NCBI GenBank assembly: GCA_900540005.1
Contig: UQEM01000046.1
Location: forward strand, 1-17,468
DNA from: an uncultured Ruminococcus sp.
Lineage (GTDB): Bacteria; Bacillota; Clostridia; Oscillospirales; Ruminococcaceae
Length of the DNA stretch: 17,468 nt
Reading direction: 5' to 3'
Made by a program: the position numbers and the translations under genes. Shown here one piece after another: positions 7,804 to 15,040 of this stretch (its first letter is position 1; each line of letters begins with the position of its first letter). The notes under the pieces are model-generated. The model was not told where the DNA came from, did not search any database, and worked only from the letters and a program-made list of their open reading frames with translations.

Positions 7804-8667
7804 TCACTTCTGCCAGATCGCCGTAGAGCCGCATGGAAGCGTCATTCCCGTGGACTGAACGGGCAGACCTATCTCGTCAAAGCTGACGTTTCCGCCGTGC
7901 TCCTTACTGAGAACGCTTCCGAGAATGTATCCCATTACAGAGGGCGAAAGTCCCGTAGTGTAGCTGTTTATAAGGAAGAAAAGCGGATCGTCGGAGAGGA
8001 CTCCCGAACAGAGTTTAACAAGGTCGTAAACGCAGTTTTCAAGCTTCCAGACCTCTCCTCCCGGACCTCTGCCGTAGCTCGGAGGATCCATGATAACGGC
8101 ATCATACTTTCTGCCGCGTCTTATCTCGCGGGCGATAAACTTCTCGCAGTCGTCCACGATCCAGCGGATAGGCTTATCGGAAAGTCCCGATGATGCGGCG
8201 TTGTCCCTTGCCCACTGCACCATGCCCTTTGACGCGTCAACGTGGCACACTGACGCTCCGGCAGCCGCACAGGCAAGCGTAGCTCCGCCCGTGTAGGCAA
8301 AGAGGTTGAGGACGTTTATCTCGCGGTTGGCATTGCGTATCTTATCCGCCATAAAATCCCAGTTTACCGCCTGTTCGGGAAAAAGTCCCGTGTGCTTGAA
8401 GCCCGTGGGACGGATATTGAAGGTCAGTTCGCGGTAATTTATAGTCCATGCGTCAGGTATTTTGCGCGAAAACTCCCACTTTCCGCCGCCCTGATTCGAG
8501 CGGTGGTAGTGACCGTCCGCGGTTTTCCATAGCGGAAGTGTCTTTTCTGTTTTCCATATTATCTGCGGATCGGGGCGCACAAGGCTTATTCCTCCCCATT
8601 TTTCAAGCTTTTCGCCGTCTGCGGCGTCAAGCAGGACATAGTCTTTCCAGTTCGAGGCTGTTCTCAA
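7804..8667 (-). CDS. Class I SAM-dependent methyltransferase (RlmI/COG1092-like, no PUA domain)
   Basis: 287 residues. The SAM-binding motif I region is VLNLFAYTGGATLACAAAG (119-137), followed by the acidic residue Asp144 (HVDASKG) and motif IV DPPSYGRG (194-201). This pattern, with the preceding F-P-E-Q-A-V-N-W segment, matches the Methyltrans_SAM group related to 23S rRNA m5C methyltransferases RlmI/RlmK. There is no N-terminal PUA domain. The position where m5C enzymes carry their catalytic Cys reads LINSYTTG, so cytosine-C5 chemistry is doubtful and the substrate is unknown. Start TTG at 8667, with AAGGAG 8 nt upstream overlapping the glmM stop. It is 11 bp after glmM and clearly in the same transcript. 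Family confident, target not. Confidence 0.85.
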   Translation of the reverse strand: MRTASNWKDYVLLDAADGEKLEKWGGISLVRPDPQIIWKTEKTLPLWKTADGHYHRSNQGGGKWEFSRKIPDAWTINYRELTFNIRPTGFKHTGLFPEQAVNWDFMADKIRNANREINVLNLFAYTGGATLACAAAGASVCHVDASKGMVQWARDNAASSGLSDKPIRWIVDDCEKFIAREIRRGRKYDAVIMDPPSYGRGPGGEVWKLENCVYDLVKLCSGVLSDDPLFFLINSYTTGLSPSVMGYILGSVLSKEHGGNVSFDEIGLPVQSTGMTLPCGSTAIWQK

Positions 8668-8678
8668 AATATCGCTCC

Positions 8679-10043
8679 TTAATTATTATTCAAAAGGCTG
8701 CACCTATGCTTGATAAGCGTGGCAGTCTCAACCGCCATGCCGTTTATCGCAACAAAGTCGCTGCCCTCAACCATTACCCGTATTATCGGCTCTGTGCCGC
8801 TCTCGCGCACGATTATTCTACCCTCTGCGCCGAGAGCCTGCTCCTGCCGCTCGATACAATCTGTTATTTCGCGGTCATTCTTCCACATTTCGCGGCTTTC
8901 CGCAGGTATCCTCACATTAAGTATCACTTGCGGCAGCTTGTGCATTTCCCCTGCAAGCTCGCTCAGTTTCAGTTTTTTCTCCTTCATCAGCGAAAGCAGG
9001 CGCGCACCCGTCAACTGACCGTCCCCCGTAGAGGTGTCGTCAAGGAATATGATGTGTCCGCTCTGCTCGCCGCCGAGTTTATACCCGCCCTCAAGCATTC
9101 TCTCAAGGATATAGCGGTCGCCCGAGCCTGATGTTTCGAGAGTTATGCCGTTTTCACGCGCGTATCTGAAAAGTCCGTGATTGCTCATCGCCGTCACAAC
9201 AGCGGTGTTCTTGTCAAGCAGATCCTTTTCCTTATACGCTTTCATGAATATCGCCATTAGCTTGTCACCGTCTATCATGTCGCCGGTATCGTCAACCGCA
9301 ATGCACCTGTCCGCATCGCCGTCAAAGGCAAGTCCGCAGTCAAAGCCGTTGTCGGTCACGAAGTCCATAAGCTCCTGAATATTCGTGCTGCCGCAGTTTT
9401 TGTTGATGTTCGTGCCGTCGGGCGAGACCGATATCGCGGTAACGTCCGCGCCGAGGTCGGAGAAGATACGCTCTGCGGTGTAGGCGGCACAGCCGTTGGC
9501 ACAGTCGAGGGCGACCCTGATACCGTCCAGATCTGCGCCGACGGCTTTCTCTATGTGCTCTATGTAGGCGTCAAGCGCCTTGTCATCGTGGTTCACCCTG
9601 CCAACGTCCTCAAACGGACAGAGTTTTATCTCGTGCGGAGCTTCCATTACGAGGTGCTCTATCTTCTCCTCCTCGTCCTCGGTAAGCTTCCTGCCGGCAG
9701 AGGAAAATACCTTTATACCGTTGAATTCCGCGCTGTTGTGCGAGCCTGATATCATTATCCCCGCACTTGCGCCGTACTCTTTCACGAGAAAGGCTACGGC
9801 AGGCGTGGGAACTACTCCGACAAGCTCGGCGTCTGCTCCGACCGAGCAGACTCCTGCACACACAGCGGCTTCGAGGGCATCGGACGAGGCTCTCGTGTCC
9901 TTACCTATAATGATCTTGGCTTTTTCTCCGCCCTTTTTTGCCAGCACCACAGCAGCGGCACGTCCCGTCTGCATGGCAAGCTCGCAGGTAAGGTCGGTGA
10001 CGGCGATCCCTCTCGGCCCGTCAGTTCCAAAAAGCTTTGGCAT
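8679..10043 (-). CDS. glmM: Phosphoglucosamine mutase GlmM
   Basis: 454 residues, full length. GlmM converts glucosamine-6-phosphate to glucosamine-1-phosphate on the way to UDP-GlcNAc for peptidoglycan and teichoic acids. It shows the N-terminal FGTDGPRG, the phosphoserine loop MISGSHNS (Ser101, phosphorylated in the family), the metal loop AFDGDADRC, the sugar-binding loop GGEQSGHI and the C-terminal phosphate-binding loop RESGTEPIIRV. The active loop differs from the common SASHNP: Gly replaces Ala before the serine and Ser replaces Pro after Asn. Start ATG at 10043 with GGAG about 9 nt upstream. It lies 67 bp after the cysteine-peptidase-like gene and 11 bp before the methyltransferase. 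GlmM fits better than phosphomannomutase on length and on the FGTDG start. Confidence 0.95.
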   Translation of the reverse strand: MPKLFGTDGPRGIAVTDLTCELAMQTGRAAAVVLAKKGGEKAKIIIGKDTRASSDALEAAVCAGVCSVGADAELVGVVPTPAVAFLVKEYGASAGIMISGSHNSAEFNGIKVFSSAGRKLTEDEEEKIEHLVMEAPHEIKLCPFEDVGRVNHDDKALDAYIEHIEKAVGADLDGIRVALDCANGCAAYTAERIFSDLGADVTAISVSPDGTNINKNCGSTNIQELMDFVTDNGFDCGLAFDGDADRCIAVDDTGDMIDGDKLMAIFMKAYKEKDLLDKNTAVVTAMSNHGLFRYARENGITLETSGSGDRYILERMLEGGYKLGGEQSGHIIFLDDTSTGDGQLTGARLLSLMKEKKLKLSELAGEMHKLPQVILNVRIPAESREMWKNDREITDCIERQEQALGAEGRIIVRESGTEPIIRVMVEGSDFVAINGMAVETATLIKHRCSLLNNN

Positions 10044-10110
10044 TCTTTGTTCTCCCTGTTCTTTCTTTATCTTCCTTATGCAGCTATGCGCAGAAACGCC
10101 GTCGCTGCTC

Positions 10111-10635
10111 TTATAATATCCTGTATATTGTAATTATCCTGTGACCTCCAGCAGCCTCTGAGACAGAGCGGAAAAGCTCCGCGCCCTCCGAGTTGTTGTA
10201 TCGGTTGAAAACTTTCGTTCCCTCAGCCGTTTTCACGCAAAAGACGGTGTGAACCGATGAAAACAGCGGAACACCCGTCCAGAAGGTCATTATAAAAGCC
10301 TGCGCGCCGTCTGTATTTTTAACGCGCCTGCCCGAAACTCCGAAATGTTCGAGAGCCTTGCCGATCTTGTACGGATCGCAGCCGAATATGCCCATAAGCA
10401 TTCTGTAGCGCTCCATATGCCGCGCAACGTCCGTCAGGGCGGCAGTTTTTCCTGTATAGACGAGCGCATTGTAAACGGCTATTACCTCGCACCCGTTAAA
10501 GCTCATGCGGCACAGACCGTACCGGAGATCGGCAACTCTGCCCACAGCCTGTCCGTTTATCATTTCGCCGTCAGGGGGAAGCCGCAGTCCGCAGTTTCGG
10601 CGGAAGTTGCGCTCCCCGAGCCGCAAAAACAGCAT
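10111..10635 (-). CDS. Uncharacterised papain/C39-like cysteine peptidase-fold protein
   Basis: 174 residues from ATG at 10635, 1 nt after the ruvB stop (TGA-T-ATG), which suggests coupled translation; I see no strong SD. It is a soluble protein without a signal peptide. SFNGCEVIAVYNALVYTGK (46-64) looks like the nucleophile helix of papain-like enzymes (Cys49). SVHTVFCVKTAEGTKVFNRY (127-146) has the H-x-V-beta-hairpin-N arrangement expected for the catalytic His129 and Asn144 or Asn147. The middle part, DPYKIGKALEHFGV, resembles the C39/BtrH-like helical segment. This is pattern recognition, not a confirmed family. The reading frame continues upstream to 10785, but that part overlaps ruvB and is not credible. 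Peptidase, amidase or an inactive binding role are all possible. Its role next to ruvB and glmM is unknown. Confidence 0.65.
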   Translation of the reverse strand: MLFLRLGERNFRRNCGLRLPPDGEMINGQAVGRVADLRYGLCRMSFNGCEVIAVYNALVYTGKTAALTDVARHMERYRMLMGIFGCDPYKIGKALEHFGVSGRRVKNTDGAQAFIMTFWTGVPLFSSVHTVFCVKTAEGTKVFNRYNNSEGAELFRSVSEAAGGHRIITIYRIL

Positions 10636-10636
10636 A

Positions 10637-11692
10637 TCAGAAAGTAAGCTGACCCTTCGGCATTCCCGAATCATCGGGCGGAGTAATACCGAGGTGCTCG
10701 TATGCAAGCTTTGTGGCACATCTTCCGCGCGGCGTTCTGCCAAGGAATCCGAGCTGCATGAGGAACGGCTCGCACACGTCCTCAAGCGTTATTGCCTCCT
10801 CGCCTATCGCCGAAGCGAGGGTGTCAAGTCCGACAGGGCCTCCGCCGTAGCCCTTTATTATCATCTGGAGCATTCTCCTGTCGAGACTGTCGAGGCCGAG
10901 CTCGTCGATTTCAAGGCGGCTAAGCGCAATTGAGGCTATCTGTTTGGTTATCTGTCCGTTGCCCATGACATCTGCAAAGTCGCGCACACGTTTGAGCAGT
11001 CGGTTGGCGATTCGCGGAGTGCCGCGCGATCTGCCTGCAATTTCAGCCGCGCCGTCAGTCTCGCACGGGATACCGAGTATCATTGCGCTCCTGCGGATAA
11101 TATCGGTAAGCTGCTCCGTTGAGTACAGCTCAAGGCGCTGGATAACACCGAATCGGTCACGGAGCGGCGCGGAAAGCTGTCCCGCACGGGTAGTTGCTCC
11201 GATAAGCGTAAACGGCTTGAGATCCATGCGTATCGAACGCGCAGACGGCCCTTTGCCGATTATTATGTCGATCACCCTGTCCTCAAGCGCGGGGTAGAGT
11301 ATCTCCTCGACCGCGCGTGAAAGACGGTGTATCTCGTCTATGAAAAGAACGTCATTGTCGGAAAGGCTTGTAAGGAGCGAGACGAGGTCGCCGGGTTTCT
11401 CAATGGCAGGGCCTGTCGTTATCCTGAGATTGACCCCCAGCTCGTGCGCTATGATGCTTGAAAGCGTGGTCTTTCCGAGTCCGGGAGGGCCGTACAGCAG
11501 AACGTGGTCGAGCGGCTCGCCGCGGCGTTTTGCCGCCTCAATGTATATCGCAAGGTTTTCCTTGACCTTTTCCTGACCGACATACTCGTGGAACGTCTGC
11601 GGTCTCAGCGTAACCTCTGTATCATTGTCCTCCGTGGTATTTTCGGGAGATATTATTCGCGGAGCAAACTCCATATCCTCTGTCTGTATCAA
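10637..11692 (-). CDS. ruvB: Holliday junction branch migration ATPase RuvB
   Basis: 351 residues. RuvB hexamers drive branch migration of Holliday junctions loaded by RuvA. Walker [10 protein letters not shown] (68-76), Walker B VLFIDEIH (115-122), sensor 1 GATTRAG (165-171) and arginine finger LRDRFG (177-182) are present. The C-terminal winged helix includes [11 protein letters not shown] and ends with FLGRTPRGR, as in other RuvB proteins. Start TTG at 11692 with AGGTGG 8 nt upstream. The in-frame ATG at 11674 lacks a well-spaced SD, and starting there would still keep the whole core. It follows the SseB-like gene by 22 bp and precedes the cysteine-peptidase-like gene by 1 nt. Confidence 0.97.
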   Translation of the reverse strand: MIQTEDMEFAPRIISPENTTEDNDTEVTLRPQTFHEYVGQEKVKENLAIYIEAAKRRGEPLDHVLLYGPPGLGKTTLSSIIAHELGVNLRITTGPAIEKPGDLVSLLTSLSDNDVLFIDEIHRLSRAVEEILYPALEDRVIDIIIGKGPSARSIRMDLKPFTLIGATTRAGQLSAPLRDRFGVIQRLELYSTEQLTDIIRRSAMILGIPCETDGAAEIAGRSRGTPRIANRLLKRVRDFADVMGNGQITKQIASIALSRLEIDELGLDSLDRRMLQMIIKGYGGGPVGLDTLASAIGEEAITLEDVCEPFLMQLGFLGRTPRGRCATKLAYEHLGITPPDDSGMPKGQLTF

Positions 11693-11714
11693 TTAAACAC
11701 CCACCTGATAATCG

Positions 11715-12452
11715 TTATTTCTCAAAGTATCTCTTTTTGCGGACATAGAACGGCTCGACCGTTTCGGCAGCCTTTCTTCCCATGTCCTGCTCGTAGCTTA
11801 TAAAGCACAAATGCTCGTTTGCCTTGACAGTCTTGGAAAGGTACTTTGAAAGCGGAACAAAGAGCTTTCTCGTACTTCCCATCATGTCCAGAACGAGGAG
11901 TATCTGTGGCTTTTCGCAGCCCTTTATCATCTCCATGATGAATGCGCGGTCAACGTTCGGCTGCTTGGAAAGGAACTTTGACGCCGCCTTGGTGATGTGG
12001 CTTACCGAATGTTCAACAGGACGGTAGGAGATGATGTCCGCCTCGTTGTAGGAGATAGCCTTTATCTTGAGATTTCTCGCGATGAGGAGAATGCTCTTTA
12101 TCTCCTGCGGCGAGAACTCCTTGCCGTATGAATTCGGGTTGAGCACCGCCGAGACCGACTGGATAAGGTCGAAAAGTCTCAGACAGTTTATCTTGTAGCA
12201 GTCAACGTAACGCTTTGCAAACTGCTGAAGTGCGCGGTAGCTTGTGAAGAACGGGATAAAAATATCTCCCTCGGGATTCTGCGTGGTGATAAGCTCAAGC
12301 TGAATGCCGCCCTCGGCTCTTCCGCGCTCCTGCTTAACGGGATTCTTGCAGATAACATAAACATCGCTCTTTATGAGGGTCTGCAAAAAGACCGAACGTT
12401 TGGACGGGTCTTTTATCGCTGCTTTTAATAGTTCGTCAAGATTCATGATCAT
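11715..12452 (-). CDS. SseB-like protein (SseB N-terminal and probable C-terminal domain)
   Basis: 245 residues, soluble. The first ~125 residues fit the SseB N-terminal domain: LDELLKAAIKDPSKRSVFLQ, a YVI strand, and GDIFIPFFTSYRALQQFA. The C-terminal half (about 125-245), ending in basic KKRYFEK, may match the SseB C-terminal domain. SseB was named for enhanced serine sensitivity in E. coli; its biochemical role is not established. Start ATG at 12452, or ATG 12446 two codons on; GAAGGG lies 4-10 nt upstream and does not decide between them. It sits between ruvA and ruvB, which are usually adjacent, 115 bp after ruvA and 22 bp before ruvB. Confidence 0.7.
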   Translation of the reverse strand: MIMNLDELLKAAIKDPSKRSVFLQTLIKSDVYVICKNPVKQERGRAEGGIQLELITTQNPEGDIFIPFFTSYRALQQFAKRYVDCYKINCLRLFDLIQSVSAVLNPNSYGKEFSPQEIKSILLIARNLKIKAISYNEADIISYRPVEHSVSHITKAASKFLSKQPNVDRAFIMEMIKGCEKPQILLVLDMMGSTRKLFVPLSKYLSKTVKANEHLCFISYEQDMGRKAAETVEPFYVRKKRYFEK

Positions 12453-12507
12453 TATTCCCTTCTTAAAGCCTTTTAAGGCTCTTTATTCTTCAGACGCGCC
12501 GCACATC

Positions 12508-12523
12508 GCCGGAGCGATCCGGC
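12508..12523. repeat. Perfect 6-bp stem / 4-nt loop hairpin in the ruvA-sseB-like gap
   Basis: GCCGGA-GCGA-TCCGGC forms a GC-rich stem with a tetraloop in the 115-bp gap. On the minus strand it reads GCCGGA-TCGC-TCCGGC. It is flanked by GCACA and TGTGC, which can pair around it through an asymmetric internal loop. No T-tract follows it on the minus strand, so it is not a classical terminator for ruvA. The rest of the gap has a further short inverted repeat (AGCCTT/AAGGCT, about 12467-12480) and no convincing gene. An mRNA processing or stability element is possible; this is inference. Confidence 0.45.
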
Positions 12524-12567
12524 AAAATACTGCTGTGCTGTACGCCGTTAATGTACCTGCCGTACAA

Positions 12568-13188
12568 TTATCGCTGATTTTTTGCCGCCATTATCCTGAG
12601 AGTCTCCTTGATGAGATCCTGTGTCGGGAGCGAGGGATCGAGCTTGCGCAGGATAGGCGCTGTCTCGCCCTGCGAATATCCGAGTACCATAAGCGCTTCG
12701 AGCGCCTCGCCGAGTGAGTCCGAAGCTGCGGCAGAAACATGACCGTATCCGCCTGCGCTGTCCGAGACCATTCCGCTGAGCGACTCGGACGAGATCTTAT
12801 CCTTCAGTTCAAGAACTATCCTCTGCGCCGTCTTTGCGCCGATACCCTTGGTCTTGGTGAACGCCTTGCTGTCGCCAGACGCCACAAGGAACGCAAATTT
12901 TTCGGGAGTCACGTCCGAAAGAATGGAGATAGCGGCTTTCGGGCCTACTCCGGAAACTGAAATAAGGAGCTTAAAGCAGCTAAGCTCCTGCTGTGAGACA
13001 AAGCCGAAAAGTTCGACAGCGTCCTCGCGGACGTAGAGATAGGTATACAGCATGGTCTCGCTGCCTGTTTCGCTGAGCTGTGCGACCGTGCTGTAAGATG
13101 TTCGGCAGCCGTAGCCTACGCCGCCGCATTCTATCACGGCGAAATTCGGCTCTTTGAGGATAAGCTTGCCGCGTACACTGTATATCAT
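12568..13188 (-). CDS. ruvA: Holliday junction DNA helicase subunit RuvA
   Basis: 206 residues. RuvA tetramers bind the four-way junction and recruit RuvB. The N-terminal OB domain starts MIYSVRGKL. The acidic pin region is YVREDAVELFGF (52-63). Two helix-hairpin-helix motifs are VSGVGPKAAISIL (78-90) and KGIGAKTAQRIVLELKDK (114-131). A flexible Ser/Ala/Gly linker (about 132-160) leads to domain III, EALEALMVLGYS (161-172), which contacts RuvB. The frame extends 9 codons upstream to ATG 13215, but 13188 gives the canonical start and has AAAGGA about 9 nt upstream. It begins 28 bp after ruvC. Confidence 0.97.
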   Translation of the reverse strand: MIYSVRGKLILKEPNFAVIECGGVGYGCRTSYSTVAQLSETGSETMLYTYLYVREDAVELFGFVSQQELSCFKLLISVSGVGPKAAISILSDVTPEKFAFLVASGDSKAFTKTKGIGAKTAQRIVLELKDKISSESLSGMVSDSAGGYGHVSAAASDSLGEALEALMVLGYSQGETAPILRKLDPSLPTQDLIKETLRIMAAKNQR

Positions 13189-13216
13189 GGTTATTTTCCT
13201 TTCGTCAGTGGTCATG

Positions 13217-13702
13217 CTATTGCCAGCGGACTGTGTGTCCGTGACAGACTGCTATCGCCAGAGCATCGGCAGCATCGTCGGGCTTGGGTATCTGTGCAAG
13301 TCCGAGAATGCTCTTGGTCATCTCCATGACCTGCTTTTTTTCAGCCTTTCCGTAACCTGTTACCGACAGTTTTACCTGAAGAGGAGTGTACTCCGAAACG
13401 GGAACATTCCTTATCGCGGCTGAAAGCACGGTGATCCCCCTTGCCTGAGCAACGTCAATGGCTGTTTTCTGGTTGGTGGTAAAATAAAGCCGTTCTATCG
13501 CCATGCAGTCGGGCTTGAATTTATTGAAGATGAACTCAATGTCCTCGTGGATCGCGCGCAGACGCTCGGGGAAGGGCACTCCTGCCTCGGTCAGCACCGC
13601 GCCGTATTCAATGGGGGAAAAGTTCACTCCGTCATAATCGAGCACCCCGAAACCGACAATGGCATAGCCGGGGTCGATACCTAATATTCTGATTTTTTTC
13701 AA
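13217..13702 (-). CDS. ruvC: Crossover junction endodeoxyribonuclease RuvC
   Basis: 161 residues from TTG at 13702. RuvC resolves Holliday junctions by paired nicking with a metal-dependent RNase H-like fold. The acidic catalytic set is visible: Asp10 (ILGIDPG), Glu70 (MAIERLYF), and Asp143/Asp146 in KPDDAADALAIA. A longer frame reaches ATG 13756, but its 18 extra residues are unlike RuvC, and that ATG lies within a few bases of the predicted transcription start and has no SD. The TTG has GGCAGG with about 8-nt spacing and gives the normal short N-terminus, KKIRILGIDPG. It is the first gene of the minus-strand block, with its own promoter at 13765-13794. Confidence 0.95.
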   Translation of the reverse strand: MKKIRILGIDPGYAIVGFGVLDYDGVNFSPIEYGAVLTEAGVPFPERLRAIHEDIEFIFNKFKPDCMAIERLYFTTNQKTAIDVAQARGITVLSAAIRNVPVSEYTPLQVKLSVTGYGKAEKKQVMEMTKSILGLAQIPKPDDAADALAIAVCHGHTVRWQ

Positions 13703-13764
13703 AACAGCAACCTGCCTTTTCGTTAAATGATCCAAGCAGATACAGCTTTTCATCATACCTTAAT

Positions 13765-13794
13765 ATTATAACACATTTCAATAGCCGTTTGCAA
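13765..13794 (-). promoter_or_regulatory. Sigma-A-type promoter for ruvC and the minus-strand block
   Basis: On the minus strand, -35 TTGCAA (13794-13789) and -10 TATAAT (13770-13765) are separated by 18 bp in AT-rich DNA. Transcription would start near 13758, leaving a leader of about 55 nt before the TTG of ruvC. It is the only strong promoter-like sequence I found for the minus-strand genes. No operator is recognisable; a LexA/DinR-type box was looked for by eye and not seen. Confidence 0.7.
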
Positions 13795-13814
13795 TATATT
13801 TTACAAGATTTTTA

Positions 13815-13843
13815 TTGATTTTTCAAAAAAAACCTGCTATAAT
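13815..13843 (+). promoter_or_regulatory. Sigma-A-type extended -10 promoter for pheA-metH
   Basis: -35 TTGATT (13815-13820), 17-bp spacer, then -10 TATAAT (13838-13843) preceded by TGC, an extended -10. The predicted transcript starts near 13850, giving a leader of about 54 nt before pheA, too short for a T-box or SAM riboswitch. The pheA RBS GGAGG is 7-8 nt before its ATG. The -35 elements of this and the ruvC promoter are only 20 bp apart, so the two may interfere or share a regulator. Confidence 0.75.
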
Positions 13844-13903
13844 GTTTTTGCACTATAAAGCAAAACAGTACAGCCTATCAGGCGCGACTACGGAGGTAAA
13901 ATT

Positions 13904-15025
13904 ATGGACGGACTCAAAACGCTCCGCGACGGGATCGATGACATAGATAAGGAAATACTTGCGCTTTTCATGAAGCGCATGGAGCTCTGCAAAGGCGTTG
14001 CAGACTATAAAAAGGCAAACAATATGCCCGTATTTCAGGGCGGACGCGAGCAGGAGGTGATCGACAGGATAAAGTCGCTCACTGCGGATAAAAGACTCGA
14101 AAATGGCACGGCTGCGCTCTTTACGACTATTATGGACATAAGCAAGATCCTCCAGAACCGATCGATACAGTCCGAGCTGCCCGACCCTGTATACTCCGTC
14201 CCAGACTTTGAAAATGCGGCAAAAGTAGGCTGTCAGGGAACATCGGGCGCGAACTCGGAAGCTGCCGCAAAAATGATATTCGGCAGCAGGGATTTCTCGT
14301 TCTTCCCCTCATTCGAGGACGTTTTCAGAGCCGTTCAGTCAGGTGAACTCGACTACGGTGTTATTCCCGTAAACAACTCGACAGCAGGCTCTATCGACAG
14401 CACCTACGACCTGCTCGCAAAGTACAGCGTTTACATCGTCAAGGAAGTCACGCTTGAGATAAAGCACTGTCTCGCGGCAAACGAGGGTACAGGACTTGAC
14501 GATATAGAGTGCGTTTATTCGCACCCGCAGGCTCTCGCACAGTGCGAGGGCTTCCTCCGCAGTCACGGCATTGCAACGCAGTCCTACGGAAACACGGCAA
14601 CGGCAGCTGAAATGGTAAAGAACAGCGGCAGGAAGATCGCGGCGGTGTGCTCGGAGGAGTGCGCAAAGCAGCTCGGGCTTACTGTCCTTGCAACGGATAT
14701 CGCGGACTGCTCGGTAAACCGCACACAGTTCATCTGCATATCGCGTGAAATGCAGGTCCTCCCCGATTCAGACGCGATCTCGGTAATGATATCCATTCCC
14801 CACACGGAGGGAAGTCTTTACCGACTGCTGACGAAATTCTACGTCAACGACATGAACCTGCTGAGGATCGAGAGCAGACCTGTCAAGAACGGCAGCTTTG
14901 AAGTCATGTTCTTCCTCGATTTCAGCGGAAGGATCACCGACCCCAACGTAAAGGCAGTCATGAAGGATCTTCAGGAAAATGCCGAAGTTTTCAGATGTCT
15001 CGGCACTTTCAGAAGCAGAGACTGA
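13904..15025 (+). CDS. pheA: Bifunctional chorismate mutase / prephenate dehydratase (P-protein)
   Basis: 373 residues. It converts chorismate to prephenate and then to phenylpyruvate for phenylalanine synthesis. Residues 1-88 are an AroQ chorismate mutase with Arg8, Arg25, Lys36, Arg48, Glu49, Ser80 and Gln84 in the expected places. Residues ~105-285 are the dehydratase: GCQGTSGANSEAAA, PVNNSTAGSID (155-165), SHPQALAQC (206-214) and NRTQF (272-276). Residues ~290-373 are an ACT domain with ESRP (323-326), which in the family binds Phe for feedback inhibition. Two dehydratase positions are unusual: Asn157 where the family has Glu (P-I/V-E-N-S), and Gln275 in the T-R-F motif. The catalytic Thr274 is kept. 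Start ATG with GGAGG 7-8 nt upstream; metH begins 15 bp downstream. Confidence 0.95.
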   Translation: MDGLKTLRDGIDDIDKEILALFMKRMELCKGVADYKKANNMPVFQGGREQEVIDRIKSLTADKRLENGTAALFTTIMDISKILQNRSIQSELPDPVYSVPDFENAAKVGCQGTSGANSEAAAKMIFGSRDFSFFPSFEDVFRAVQSGELDYGVIPVNNSTAGSIDSTYDLLAKYSVYIVKEVTLEIKHCLAANEGTGLDDIECVYSHPQALAQCEGFLRSHGIATQSYGNTATAAEMVKNSGRKIAAVCSEECAKQLGLTVLATDIADCSVNRTQFICISREMQVLPDSDAISVMISIPHTEGSLYRLLTKFYVNDMNLLRIESRPVKNGSFEVMFFLDFSGRITDPNVKAVMKDLQENAEVFRCLGTFRSRD

Positions 15026-15040
15026 TAAGGAGGCAGCACC

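Noticed and set aside
10636..10785. N-terminal extension of the cysteine-peptidase-like gene
   Set aside because: It lies entirely inside the ruvB 3' end in another frame and is Arg/Ser-rich shadow sequence.
13703..13756. ATG-ATG start giving RuvC 18 extra residues
   Set aside because: It is nearly at the predicted transcription start, has no SD, and the residues do not match RuvC N-termini.
13844..13903. Riboswitch, T-box or Phe attenuator in the pheA leader
   Set aside because: The leader is only about 54 nt, with no stem-terminator, no T-box sequence and no Phe-codon-rich leader peptide.
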